A DNA stretch of 64,000 nt from Candidatus Nitrosocaldaceae archaeon (GCA_026002835.1 BPGC01000008.1:1-64000), one strand, 5' to 3'. Shown: positions 9,281 through 21,817, numbered from the stretch's first letter. Made by a program: numbers and translations. Notes: a model not told the origin generated them from the sequence alone.

Positions 9281-10200
9281 TTGCTTTGTAGACTAATATC
9301 TTTATTGATCCTAACAACAAATAATAATGATATTAGCATATAATATAGATGAGAGATTAATAAAAAGGGGAGAGATATTATTATCATTAGATTTTGTTGA
9401 TAATTATGAGCAAGAGCTAGCACTAATGAATTAGGAAGACCATATAAGATTACTAATAATTATGCACAATTCTTAGCAATAATAAGATATATGTTAGATA
9501 TATCAGATAATAGAAGGTTTTAGCATTAAATATATTAATACCAGAACTTAAACCAGTAGACTATTCAGAGATAAGGAAGAGGCTCATGAAGATCGATTAT
9601 AAGAAGTTAGATATAAAGAATGATAATATAAGCATATCATTAGACTCATCTCTAAAGTTCATAAATCATATATGCTAGAAAGCATGGTATAAAGAAGCAT
9701 TACATAAAGATACATTTTGCTATTAATGTTAAAACTAAATAGATATGAGGATTACTAATGATGATATTCATGAAAGCAGCATTAGATATGTTAAAGGATA
9801 ATAATATAGATAAGATATATGCTGATGGAGCTTATGATAATATAGCATTATACAAGTTATTAGAGGATAATGGTATAGAGGCTATTATTAAACCTAGAAT
9901 GAATGCTAGAGATGATAGTATTAGTAATATTAGGAATGAGAATGTTAGATGTATTAAGCAATTAGGATATAAAGAATGGTCTAAGTATATGGTAAGAGAT
10001 GGATAGTAGAATCAGTATTCTCTACATTTAAGAGATTATTTAATGAGTATTGTTTATCTAATAGTATGAATGGTATAGTTAAAGAGTTAAGAGCAAAGGT
10101 ATGGATATACAATATGTTAGTTAGGATGGTATAAAAGAGAAAGTATAGATAATGAGATATTGTAATGATAATAATATGTTATAATTGATCCACAAAGCAA
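9281..10200 (+). mobile_element. IS5-type insertion sequence, copy B (decayed)
   Basis: Begins TTGCTTTGTAGACTAAT and ends with the complement of TTGCTTTGTGGATCAAT, so its terminal inverted repeats are clear. It is flanked on both sides by AATTA (9276-9280 and 10201-10205), a candidate 5-bp target duplication; in AT-rich DNA chance is possible. The transposase remnant is on the plus strand. The element sits a few bases from the T-rich 3' flank of the rRNA operon. Confidence 0.87.
9327..10134 (+). pseudogene. IS5-family transposase pseudogene, copy B
   Basis: ATG at 9327 opens YNIDERLIKRGEILLSLDF and continues to LALMN, after which the frame breaks. Breaks recur after DNRRF, around NHIC, after VKTK, at HESS and after MVRDG. 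The longest surviving frame is 9758-10006, containing the YADGAYDN aspartate. The pieces joined make about 270 residues, near normal for this transposase type, so the gene is frameshifted, not truncated. All three DDE residues can still be read. Confidence 0.9.
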
Positions 10201-10219
10201 AATTAAAAATAAATCTTTT
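10200..10219 (-). terminator. Likely transcription terminator of the rRNA operon
   Basis: Just beyond the 23S 3' processing stem the minus strand becomes T-rich (AAGATTTATTTTTAATTTT), the U-tract type of signal archaeal RNA polymerase uses. It abuts the end of IS copy B at 10200. Supported by position and composition only. Confidence 0.5.
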
Positions 10220-10221
10220 TC

Positions 10222-10236
10222 ATCGTCGTGTATAAT
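10222..10236. repeat. 23S processing stem, 3' strand
   Basis: These 15 bases are the exact reverse complement of 13261-13275, on the other side of the 23S gene. The pair would form the pre-23S stem whose bulge-helix-bulge is cut by the splicing endonuclease in archaea. Confidence 0.85.
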
Positions 10237-10244
10237 CTTTATGC

Positions 10245-13255
<3,011 letters not shown>

Positions 13256-13260
13256 GCACG

Positions 13261-13275
13261 ATTATACACGACGAT
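13261..13275. repeat. 23S processing stem, 5' strand
   Basis: ATTATACACGACGAT here pairs perfectly with 10222-10236. It lies immediately upstream of the mature 23S 5' end in the transcript and marks the boundary with the spacer. Confidence 0.85.
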
Positions 13276-13369
13276 CATTGTAAGCATATGCTTACTACGT
13301 CACTTCATCCTGTATTATATACAGGATTGCATCAGATGGGTCATATGTTATTTGTATGCTCGGTCTAAA
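13276..13369 (-). other. 16S-23S spacer without tRNA
   Basis: About 95 bases separate the 23S processing stem from the 16S 3' end. There is no tRNA-like sequence; tRNA-Ala, common here in euryarchaea, is absent. The spacer contains a CCTGTATTATATACAGG hairpin (near 13310-13325) and the 3' strand of the 16S processing stem. Confidence 0.85.
13336..13350. repeat. 16S processing stem, 3' strand
   Basis: ATGGGTCATATGTTA pairs perfectly with 14889-14903 on the other side of the 16S gene. A second block, GCTCGGTCT at 13358-13366, pairs with 14873-14881. Together they form a 24-bp stem with a bulge. Confidence 0.85.
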
Positions 13370-14840
<1,471 letters not shown>

Positions 14841-14888
14841 CGATTATTTGGGAGTACGGCTTGATTAGTATAAGACCGAGCTTTATAC

Positions 14889-14903
14889 TAACATATGACC
14901 CAT
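14889..14903. repeat. 16S processing stem, 5' strand
   Basis: TAACATATGACCCAT, exact complement of 13336-13350; with AGACCGAGC at 14873-14881 it forms the leader half of the pre-16S stem. An 8-bp hairpin (GATCCAAC/GTTGGATC, 14908-14926) lies just upstream in the transcript. Confidence 0.85.
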
Positions 14904-14937
14904 ATCAGATCCAACAGTGTTGGATCCTCATCAATTG

Positions 14938-15019
14938 TTAGCGTAATTGGAGGTCTATAACGCATCTTGTGGGCTATGCCCAACTACTTGTTATAGACGC
15001 CGCCGAACTATTACGCTAA
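14938..15019 (-). ncRNA. Structured rRNA leader hairpin, 82 nt
   Basis: On the minus strand TTAGCGTAAT opens the segment and ATTACGCTAA closes it (10-bp outer stem). Inside, GTCTATAAC pairs with GTTATAGAC, and the tip holds GGGC-ATA-GCCC. This is one long interrupted hairpin. The predicted promoter places the transcript start at its outer stem, so it would be the very 5' end of the pre-rRNA. It could be a processing, antitermination or stability element, or an independent small RNA. No known family is recognised. Confidence 0.6.
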
Positions 15020-15041
15020 ATTATATCTTTTATTTATGGAG

Positions 15042-15049
15042 ATATAAAT
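15042..15049 (-). promoter_or_regulatory. TATA box of the rRNA operon
   Basis: ATTTATAT on the minus strand lies about 26 bases upstream of 15019, where the leader hairpin begins; that is the usual archaeal TATA-to-start distance. Purine-rich sequence precedes it as a possible BRE. Confidence 0.6.
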
Positions 15050-15200
15050 CTTGTGTACGCTACAAACCTATAAATAATCGATGAAAATTGATAGATTTAT
15101 AGATCTATTTTAGTAACATATCTTTATAAAAGTATTTATATCTTTATTATAAACATTAAATAACTAATATTTGATATATTAAATACTAGTGATAAAGCTC

Positions 15201-15960
15201 ATGCAATTCGCATTAGAAGTATGAGGGAACGATTATGACAGAATTAAACAAACATGTATTTAAGCTGAGGGATACTATGCATTTTATTATGAAGAATCAT
15301 TAACTGATAATATAAGGTTATGACCTGTAATAACTTATATAAACCATGCTTATAGAAGCATAGCATTACTGGCTAAGATGACAATAACATTACAAAACAT
15401 ATGGTAGATTTAATTTCAGAACTGATGCTGGTGCTACATTACAATATGCTAAAGAATGGTGGTATCCTTATGGTATAGAATATCCTAATGGATCAGAAAA
15501 AGTATATTAGAAGAAGGTTTGAAAATATTAAAAAGTTTATGGACTGATGGTTTCGTTAACTTTGGAAAACATTTTAGAATAAATATTAATATGCGAAAAC
15601 CTTACTCTAATATTCCAATAACTATAGCTGTTAAAGGGAAAAAGATGTTAAAGATTGCAGAGTTATATACAGATATAATAGAATTCTCCTATTTGTTATC
15701 AGAAACAATAAATGAAGTTTCTGATAAAATACAAAGATCACTTGATGTTATAATAGGAAGAAATGAACAAGAAGAAGCAGTTTGCTATGAAGTATGGTCT
15801 CAACATTCTTTATCATGCTAATAAATATGGCTTAATAGAAACTCTAGAGATTATAATCAAGAAGATCGCGCAATATAAAAATGCTGGCATAGATCAGTTA
15901 TTACTTGCATTTCAAGATCCTTTAGATATATACATTGAGATTGTTCATGGATACAACTAG
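15201..15960 (+). pseudogene. Luciferase-like (F420-dependent) monooxygenase pseudogene
   Basis: Joined across frames, the region reads as one LLM-family flavin/F420 oxidoreductase. It starts at ATG 15201 (MQFALEV then GNDYDRIKQTC), followed by AEGYYAFYYEESLTDN, ITYINHAYRSIALLAKMTITLQ, RTDAGATLQYAKEWWYPYG, EEGLKILKSLWTDGFVNF, PITIAVKGKKMLKIAELY and finally HANKYGLIETLEIIIKK to a stop at 15960. At least five frameshifts or stops interrupt it, and the central part (about 15320-15400) is shortened. Surviving frames are 15519-15821 and 15763-15960. It lies between the rRNA promoter and the aminotransferase gene. Intact relatives would use F420 or FMN. Confidence 0.8.
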
Positions 15961-16057
15961 TACATTATAAATCTATATTGTACATAAACAATGATGTCTT
16001 ATCTAGTAATATATTTCCAAAAAGTATATTGAGAATGTATTACAATTTCCAAAATTA

Positions 16058-16065
16058 TTTATACC
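16058..16065 (+). promoter_or_regulatory. TATA box of the DegT aminotransferase gene
   Basis: ATTTATAC centred about 25 bases upstream of the ATG at 16086, so transcription should begin at or next to the start codon, giving a leaderless mRNA. Confidence 0.5.
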
Positions 16066-16085
16066 TAGACTAACCGATATACATT

Positions 16086-17210
16086 ATGAAAATACCTAAA
16101 GAGATACCTTTTTTTGAAGAGGATGATATAGAAAGTATAAGTAATGATGTCAAGAATATACTGAAGTCTAAAAGATTAGTATTAGGAAATTATACTAGGG
16201 AGTTTGAGAACAAGTTCGCAGAATATATAGGAACAAAACATGCAGTGGCTGTAAATAGTTGTACAGCTGCATTACAGATATCATTAATGTACGCAGATGT
16301 TAAAAACAAAGAAGTGTTAGTGCCAACTAATACATTTATAGCTTGTCCTAACACAGTTATCTATAGTGGAGGTAAACCAGTATTTGTTGATATAGATAAA
16401 GATACATTCTGTATGGATATCAACGATTTGCAAAATAAGATAAATTCTAATACTAGAGCTATAATGCCTGTGCATCTTGGTGGTTTACCAATTCCAGAGA
16501 TGAATGCAATAATAGATCTATGTAAAGATCATAACTTGTATCTTGTTGAAGATTGTTCTCATGCACATGGAGCCATGATTGATGATAAGAAAGTAGGAAG
16601 TTTAGGAGATGCTGGATGTTTTAGCTTATTTGCTACAAAAATAATGAGTGTTGGAGTAGGAGGAATCTTAACTACAAACGACTCTAATTTGGCACAGTTT
16701 GCTGAAGAGTTAAGACATCAAGGAGGACTAGGAGGACCAGGTAAGATCGAATCGTTTGACAAATTTGGTTATGATTGGATGATGAGTGAGATAACCGCAT
16801 CTATAGGAATTCATCAGTTGAATAAGTTAGAGAAACAGTTAGAAAGAAGGAATAGAATTGCCGAAGAGTATAGAAAACATCTAACAAATATTGATGGAAT
16901 AGAATTGCCACCTAGTTATGATAATATACGTAACTCATATTGGAGATTTATAATCAAACTTGACAAAAGTATAGATAGAGATCAATTAAAAGATAAGTTA
17001 AGAAAAGATTACAACATAGAAGCGGGAGTATTATATCCATTACCATGTCATCTACAACCACTATATCGTAAGATGGGTCATAAAGAAGGTGAATGTCCAG
17101 TAGTAGAAGAAGAATTGAAAAGACAATTAACATTACCAATAAACTCATACATGGACGATGAAGCTATATCATATGTTATATCAACGTTAGATAACCTTTT
17201 ACAAAGGTAA
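16086..17210 (+). CDS. DegT/DnrJ/EryC1/StrS-family aminotransferase
   Basis: A 374-residue PLP enzyme of fold type I that transaminates keto-sugars, for example on nucleotide-linked sugars destined for surface glycans. Visible landmarks are the SCTAAL phosphate-binding turn (58-63), D156 in the LVEDCSHAHGA motif that holds the PLP pyridine nitrogen, and the Schiff-base K185 in SLFATK. The C-terminal domain is complete. It stands alone with its own promoter; no sugar epimerase or dehydratase is adjacent, so the sugar cannot be named. Related sugar-amine enzymes are the alternative. Confidence 0.92.
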   Translation: MKIPKEIPFFEEDDIESISNDVKNILKSKRLVLGNYTREFENKFAEYIGTKHAVAVNSCTAALQISLMYADVKNKEVLVPTNTFIACPNTVIYSGGKPVFVDIDKDTFCMDINDLQNKINSNTRAIMPVHLGGLPIPEMNAIIDLCKDHNLYLVEDCSHAHGAMIDDKKVGSLGDAGCFSLFATKIMSVGVGGILTTNDSNLAQFAEELRHQGGLGGPGKIESFDKFGYDWMMSEITASIGIHQLNKLEKQLERRNRIAEEYRKHLTNIDGIELPPSYDNIRNSYWRFIIKLDKSIDRDQLKDKLRKDYNIEAGVLYPLPCHLQPLYRKMGHKEGECPVVEEELKRQLTLPINSYMDDEAISYVISTLDNLLQR

Positions 17211-17399
17211 TACAATCAATTTTATTATTTTATACTATGTATTGAGTATCAATAAGTATTTTATGTTATATTAGATAATGAGTTAGCTCACAAACATTCT
17301 TTATGCCATTTTGTAACTTGAATTATAGTGCTACTTACATATCCATAACAATAGTATTTACAAACATTCAATAACTAATACTTCATTTATTAAATTAAT

Positions 17400-17858
17400 A
17401 TGAAGAAACTAGTAGCTGCTGGAGGCACGTTTGATATAATACATAAGGGTCATCTTGCATTATTAGAATTAGCATTTAGTATAGGAGAGCATGTTATAAT
17501 TGGAGTTAGTAGTGATGAATTTGCTAAGAAAAGAGGAAAAGTTGTTACTAATAGATTTGAAGATAGAGTAAAAAGATTAAAAGATATCCTTGATAAAAGG
17601 TATGCTAATAGATATACTATAACTAAATTAGAAGAAGATTTTGGACCAGCATTATTCAAAGATGATATAGAAGCATTGGTAGTTAGTAAAGAGACTGAAG
17701 AGAAAGGCAAGTTATTAAATGAGTTAAGGAAGGAGAGAGGTTTAAAACCTTTAGAGATTGTAGTTATGGATATGGTATTAGCTAAAGATGGTAAACCTAT
17801 CTCTAGTAGCAGGATAAAGAAAGGAGAGATAGATCCTAATGGTAACTTAAGACTCTAG
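17400..17858 (+). CDS. coaD: Phosphopantetheine adenylyltransferase, archaeal type
   Basis: Transfers AMP from ATP to 4'-phosphopantetheine, the penultimate step of CoA synthesis. The 152-residue protein has the nucleotidyltransferase motifs: GGTFDIIHKGH (8-18, with the HxGH signature at 15-18), the RFEDR segment and the C-terminal ISSSRIKKGEID motif. It is the archaeal/eukaryal type, distinct from bacterial CoaD, and of normal length. The last 12 bases overlap the end of the convergent trpS. Confidence 0.95.
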   Translation: MKKLVAAGGTFDIIHKGHLALLELAFSIGEHVIIGVSSDEFAKKRGKVVTNRFEDRVKRLKDILDKRYANRYTITKLEEDFGPALFKDDIEALVVSKETEEKGKLLNELRKERGLKPLEIVVMDMVLAKDGKPISSSRIKKGEIDPNGNLRL

Positions 17859-18962
17859 CATATATTCATCTATGAGATCTTTAGCTTTTTCTCTTCTTCG
17901 CTTGAAATCTTTTAGATAAACTATAGATGAATCAATAAGATCTTGCTTACATTCATAGCATAACAAACCTCCACTCTTGCATTTTACATATCGTTCATCA
18001 GAGCTCTTCTCATCTTCAAACATATACTTTAGATACCAGAAGACTGGACAATTATTCGGGTTTCCTCCTAGCATCTTCTGCAACTTTATTGTTGCTTGTC
18101 CTCCAGTAAATGAGTTCTTTACCTTCCTCTCTATAGCTTCTTCATCATCAGTAGTAAATATTGCAGTCTCTGGTTTTGAACTAGACATCTTTCCATGCAT
18201 TCCTAATCCTGGGACAAATCTTGAATGTATTTGGGCTGGTTTATAATAACCTAATTTATTAGCAATATCTCTAGTTACTCTCCAATATGGATCTTGATCT
18301 ATCGCTGCTGGTATTAAACATGGAGTTGGCTTACCTTCGATCTTTGAAGGCAAAAAGCATGGCGCGGCTTGAATTGCTGGAAATGCGATCATACCTATAT
18401 TAGTAGAATTTGTAAATCCAAACGTTGCTTTTACAGTTGAGAATGTTATCCTCTTTGCTATCTCAATAGCTATTGGATACAAATGATTTATATGCTTAGT
18501 ATCTACTATTATCTTTGTCTTCTCTTTCTTAAAACCTATAGCTATTATATCAAGTATATTTTCATATGTATACTTGTTTATCTCATCCATACTTTTATCA
18601 TCATTATACAAGAACTTCTCATCATCTGTAACTTGGAATAATAGATTAACATCGAATGCATCTTGTAAATATTTTGTAAATATCCATGGAAGTATATGTC
18701 CTAGATGTATGTTTCCAGATGGACCTCTCCCAGTATAAAGGTAGAATTTTTCACCATCTTCATACTTTTTTAGTATCCAATCTAGATCTCTATGACTAAA
18801 GAAGTATTTTAATCTTAATAATGGATGAATATACTTAGCATGCTTCTTTATTCTATCCAATAATTCATCTGTTATTAATTGAGTGCCAAACTCTTTTACT
18901 AATTTTTCATAATCTATCTCACCTTCAACACTCCATGGAGTAACGGTATAACTCATAAACAA
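17847..18962 (-). CDS. trpS: Tryptophanyl-tRNA synthetase
   Basis: Class I synthetase charging tRNA-Trp. The HIGH motif is seen as HLGH (86-89) in GRGPSGNIHLGHI, and the KMSSS motif is intact in GMHGKMSSSKPE, in the second half. A C-terminal zinc-like cluster CKSGGLLCYECK is present. 371 residues is normal for the archaeal/eukaryal type. A second Met at codon 3 could be the true start. The next gene on this strand ends 31 bases upstream of it, so co-transcription with the CARF-domain regulator is possible. Confidence 0.96.
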   Translation of the reverse strand: MFMSYTVTPWSVEGEIDYEKLVKEFGTQLITDELLDRIKKHAKYIHPLLRLKYFFSHRDLDWILKKYEDGEKFYLYTGRGPSGNIHLGHILPWIFTKYLQDAFDVNLLFQVTDDEKFLYNDDKSMDEINKYTYENILDIIAIGFKKEKTKIIVDTKHINHLYPIAIEIAKRITFSTVKATFGFTNSTNIGMIAFPAIQAAPCFLPSKIEGKPTPCLIPAAIDQDPYWRVTRDIANKLGYYKPAQIHSRFVPGLGMHGKMSSSKPETAIFTTDDEEAIERKVKNSFTGGQATIKLQKMLGGNPNNCPVFWYLKYMFEDEKSSDERYVKCKSGGLLCYECKQDLIDSSIVYLKDFKRRREKAKDLIDEYMLES

Positions 18963-18993
18963 AATGTCTGATGCTTTTGAATTTATTTCTTTG

Positions 18994-19656
18994 CTATCTG
19001 CTAGTTGAGATTAACAATTTTCCTAATGTTGTTATCCTTACCTTTACTTTGCCTCTAGATATCCTCTCAACTTCAACAAGTCCTAATTCTGCCAATCCTT
19101 TTGACTCTTTTGAACCTTGTATATGATAGCTTAATAATGGCTTGCCATACTTTGATACATTACTTAACGCTTCTAAACTTTCAACCTCTCCACCAGCATT
19201 ATCTATAGCTTTAAGTATATCGATCTTTGCATCTGATACTATCTCACTATAACTCATCTTTAATACAGGCATTATCAATGGTGTATAATTTTTGCTCATG
19301 CCAAATGCTTGTATTCCATTAACGAACGCTGCTGATAATGCTGCGCAACCAATCAACTTCTCACCAGAACTAACATTTATCAATATCTGATCAAATTCAT
19401 TCTCTTCTTTTAATATACTAGCGATCTTTTCTAATGTATCTTTGATAACATTATTCTCAGATACATTCAGATAATTTACTGGTATAGATAAAGTACTGCT
19501 TATCCTTCTTCCAAACTCTTCTGCTCTCTTCCTATCATCTTCATAACAGAGTAAGATAAGTTTATGTATAGGAAAATTCTTTATGCCTAGAGTTATACCT
19601 TCTTGATCTTCTCCATATGTAGCAATCTGTAATACTCTCATACTATTTAATAACAT
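18994..19656 (-). CDS. CARF-like domain plus winged-helix regulator (Csa3/DUF6293-like)
   Basis: 220 residues in two parts. Residues about 6-135 form a Rossmann-like alpha/beta domain of the CARF type: YGEDQEG loop, LLCYEDDRKRAEEFGRR, and INVSSGEKLIGCAALSAAF, whose SSG turn is typical of ligand-binding CARF domains. Residues about 145-220 form a winged helix (EALSNVSKYGKPLLSYHIQGSKESKGLAELGLVEVE). Such proteins sense cyclic oligoadenylates or other nucleotides and control transcription; Csa3 regulates CRISPR loci. No CRISPR array or cas gene is in the window, so the ligand and targets are open. Start may be the Met at codon 6. Lies between trpS and carbamate kinase, same strand. Confidence 0.75.
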   Translation of the reverse strand: MLLNSMRVLQIATYGEDQEGITLGIKNFPIHKLILLCYEDDRKRAEEFGRRISSTLSIPVNYLNVSENNVIKDTLEKIASILKEENEFDQILINVSSGEKLIGCAALSAAFVNGIQAFGMSKNYTPLIMPVLKMSYSEIVSDAKIDILKAIDNAGGEVESLEALSNVSKYGKPLLSYHIQGSKESKGLAELGLVEVERISRGKVKVRITTLGKLLISTSR

Positions 19657-19685
19657 TATAACTAAATATGGTTTTTCTTTAACTG

Positions 19686-20591
19686 TTAAATATTCATTTT
19701 AACTTTAGTTCCAGCATCTCCTTTAATAGCATCTATAGCACTCTCTATATCTGCAATAATTGCATCATTCCCTGTATTCTTAACAAATCTAATTGCTGCT
19801 ATAACTTTAGGTTCCATACTTCCTTTACCAAACTCTCCTTCTTTTAGATAAACCTCGAGTTCATTTACAGATACCTCCTTTAATAATACCCGATCCTTAC
19901 TAGCATAATTCAAGTATACACCAGGAACATTTGTTAATATTACAAATCTCGATGCATTTATAGCCGTTGCTAATCTCTCGCTAGCCAGATCTTTATCAAC
20001 TACAGCATCCACAAATTTATTATCTGCAATAGGAATTCCTCCTCCACCAACCGTTATTACTGTAAACCCATTTTTCAATAACATTTTAATTGAATCTATC
20101 TCAAGAATCTCGATAGGATCTGGAGAAGGAACTACTCTCCTATATTTATCGTCTATCTTTATAAACTTGATATCTGGATTATTCTTTAATATATTAAGCA
20201 TCTCTTCTTTGCTATAAAAAGGTCCTATAGGTTTAGTTGGATTCTTGAATGCTGGATCTTTACTTGATACTCTAACTCTAGATATTAAACTGATTATCTT
20301 ATTACTCGATGCTAGATTGCTTAAAGCAGATTGTATCATGAAACCTAACAAACCTTGAGTCTCTGCTACACATGCAAATAGTGGTAATTGTGGTATGAAA
20401 TCTTTAGCGATCTCATTTCTTAATAATTCGTCTCCAACTTGAGGACCATTACCGTGAGTTATTACTAGATTATATCCTTCTTTTATTATTGTTGATATCT
20501 TGCTCATGGTTTGATATATTGTTTGGTATTGATCTTCAAACCTCCTAGATCTGCTAACTAGAGCATTCCCTCCTAAAGCTACTACTATCAC
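19686..20591 (-). CDS. arcC: Carbamate kinase
   Basis: Amino-acid-kinase fold enzyme interconverting carbamoyl phosphate + ADP and carbamate + ATP. The 301-residue protein has the N-terminal GGNAL (7-11), THGNGPQVG, the VVPSPDP segment, the GGGGIP turn and DKDLASERLA, all typical of ArcC. The C-terminal KGSMEPKVIAA motif is present. No arginine deiminase or ornithine carbamoyltransferase is nearby, so it may supply carbamoyl phosphate or make ATP from its breakdown. It precedes the CARF regulator by 29 bases on the same strand. Confidence 0.95.
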   Translation of the reverse strand: MIVVALGGNALVSRSRRFEDQYQTIYQTMSKISTIIKEGYNLVITHGNGPQVGDELLRNEIAKDFIPQLPLFACVAETQGLLGFMIQSALSNLASSNKIISLISRVRVSSKDPAFKNPTKPIGPFYSKEEMLNILKNNPDIKFIKIDDKYRRVVPSPDPIEILEIDSIKMLLKNGFTVITVGGGGIPIADNKFVDAVVDKDLASERLATAINASRFVILTNVPGVYLNYASKDRVLLKEVSVNELEVYLKEGEFGKGSMEPKVIAAIRFVKNTGNDAIIADIESAIDAIKGDAGTKVKMNI

Positions 20592-20656
20592 AATATAGCT
20601 ATGAATCTTTATAATTTATAATCTTACATATATCTTATATCATTCATTCTTCATAA

Positions 20657-20869
20657 TTATATTATGAAGAATATACCTATAATCTCAAATATAAAAAACA
20701 TGGTCATTATGCATTACAACTTCCAAAAGAGCGTATATTAATTAGTAATGAACCACAGTTATTTAAATGGAGATTTGAACCACTAGAGCAAACTAAATAC
20801 GGTAAGATAATTTTTATAATCAATACTGATATAGGCGACTATAGAAAAGAGATACATTACAGAATGTAA
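20657..20869 (+). pseudogene. Unrecognised coding remnant
   Basis: An open frame with no ATG, GTG or TTG near its beginning reads YYEEYTYNLKYKKHGHYALQ, then LPKERILISNEPQLFKW and GKIIFIINTDIGDYRKEI to a TAA. The composition is protein-like, with charged and aromatic residues in a beta-strand rhythm, but a stop immediately precedes it. It is probably the 3' end of a lost gene just upstream of tRNA-Glu. No family is recognised. Confidence 0.3.
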
Positions 20870-20880
20870 AATCTGAATAG

Positions 20881-20956
20881 TGCTCCGGCCGGGATTTGAA
20901 CCCGGGATCAGCGGCTCGAGAGGCCGCTATGCTTAACCGGACTACACCACCGGAGC
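20881..20956 (-). tRNA. tRNA-Glu(CTC)
   Basis: Minus strand: acceptor GCTCCGG/CCGGAGC, anticodon stem GCGGC/GCCGC with loop CTCTCGA giving anticodon CTC, T arm CCGGG/CCCGG with TTCAAAT, and A discriminator. 76 nt, no intron, CCA not encoded. Confidence 0.95.
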
Positions 20957-21012
20957 ATTACATCATAACTTCTAGTGTAACCATTATTTAATCCGTTGCA
21001 TACATTTTACTC

Positions 21013-21810
21013 ATGCTTGATGTGATAAAGGATATGTATAAAGGTTATAGCATAATCTTAACAGGTTGTAGAGCTCTTAATTTAAATTATGAGTGCTGTG
21101 AATATGATATAATAATTCTAGAAGATTGTAAAGAAGAGGTTATCAAGATTGATGATATGTATATCGAGGTTCATAAGTTAAGTAATAACAAGATAGATAA
21201 AGTTATGCAATTATACAAAGCAGAGATCATACAAGATCCTCATCTAACACTAGCATCTTTGCTTAAATATTTAGATATGGATATGTTAAAAATGCACGCT
21301 AAAGATTTGCTAATTGATGCTATGCTAGATGCTAGTTACGCTAAAAATAATCTTAATGCATTAGAAGGTTCATTCCTTCTAAAGAGAAGTGCTTATAAAT
21401 ATCTGAGTGCTATGCTTGTATTTAATAAGATAAAACCGTCTCCTTTACATATACTAACTCAACTTAGAGAATTAGATCTAGATCTAACATTACCGTTTGA
21501 ATGTTTAGGAGTTAAGCATGCTAATAGTTCCTCAATAATTAGAGCATGTAATATGCTTTATCAATTAACCAATTCTAGATTAGTAAGCAAGAAGTTATTA
21601 TATCTCTATGAGAGGCAAAAATATGTTGATTGTAGTTTATACCTAACTTATATAGGTATAAATCAAGCAAATTATAGTAAGATTATAGACAAACTTAGAG
21701 TTTTAATGAATCTTAACATAGATCAAGGTTTAATAAAGCAACAAAGCAAATTATTATTAGAGGAATGCAAATCTATGCTTAAGAAATATTTTAATAATCA
21801 TACTCTCTAG
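21013..21810 (+). CDS. Conserved-looking hypothetical, possible nucleotidyltransferase-like N-terminus
   Basis: 265 residues. The start, TGCRALNLNYECCEYDIII, has the spacing of a minimal nucleotidyltransferase core (GSxA then acidic pair in a beta strand), but only one of the usual aspartates is convincing. The rest (about 75-260) is helical with many Leu, Lys and Tyr residues. It is followed 8 bases later by the adenosine-specific-kinase-like gene, so the two are likely one operon. I do not recognise the family; no function is proposed. Confidence 0.6.
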   Translation: MLDVIKDMYKGYSIILTGCRALNLNYECCEYDIIILEDCKEEVIKIDDMYIEVHKLSNNKIDKVMQLYKAEIIQDPHLTLASLLKYLDMDMLKMHAKDLLIDAMLDASYAKNNLNALEGSFLLKRSAYKYLSAMLVFNKIKPSPLHILTQLRELDLDLTLPFECLGVKHANSSSIIRACNMLYQLTNSRLVSKKLLYLYERQKYVDCSLYLTYIGINQANYSKIIDKLRVLMNLNIDQGLIKQQSKLLLEECKSMLKKYFNNHTL

Positions 21811-21817
21811 TTAGAGT

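Larger units (their letters stand above)
7309..10200. repeat. 2.9 kb inverted repeat: two identical IS copies around an imperfect palindrome
   Basis: The outer arms 7309-8227 and 9282-10200 (919 bases each) are reverse complements. All matching landmarks add to 17509, so there is no indel, and every stretch compared was identical. The core 8228-9280 is also an inverted repeat centred at 8760/8761 (CTTCTT|AAGAAG), but its halves (533 and 520 bases) differ by many substitutions and short indels. The right arm ends next to the 23S 3' processing stem. Flanks on both sides are ordinary AT-rich intergenic sequence. Confidence 0.95.

Noticed and set aside
7309..10200. Possible CRISPR or short-repeat array
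   Set aside because: The repetition is one long inverted pair, not spaced direct repeats; no regular repeat-spacer pattern occurs anywhere in the window.
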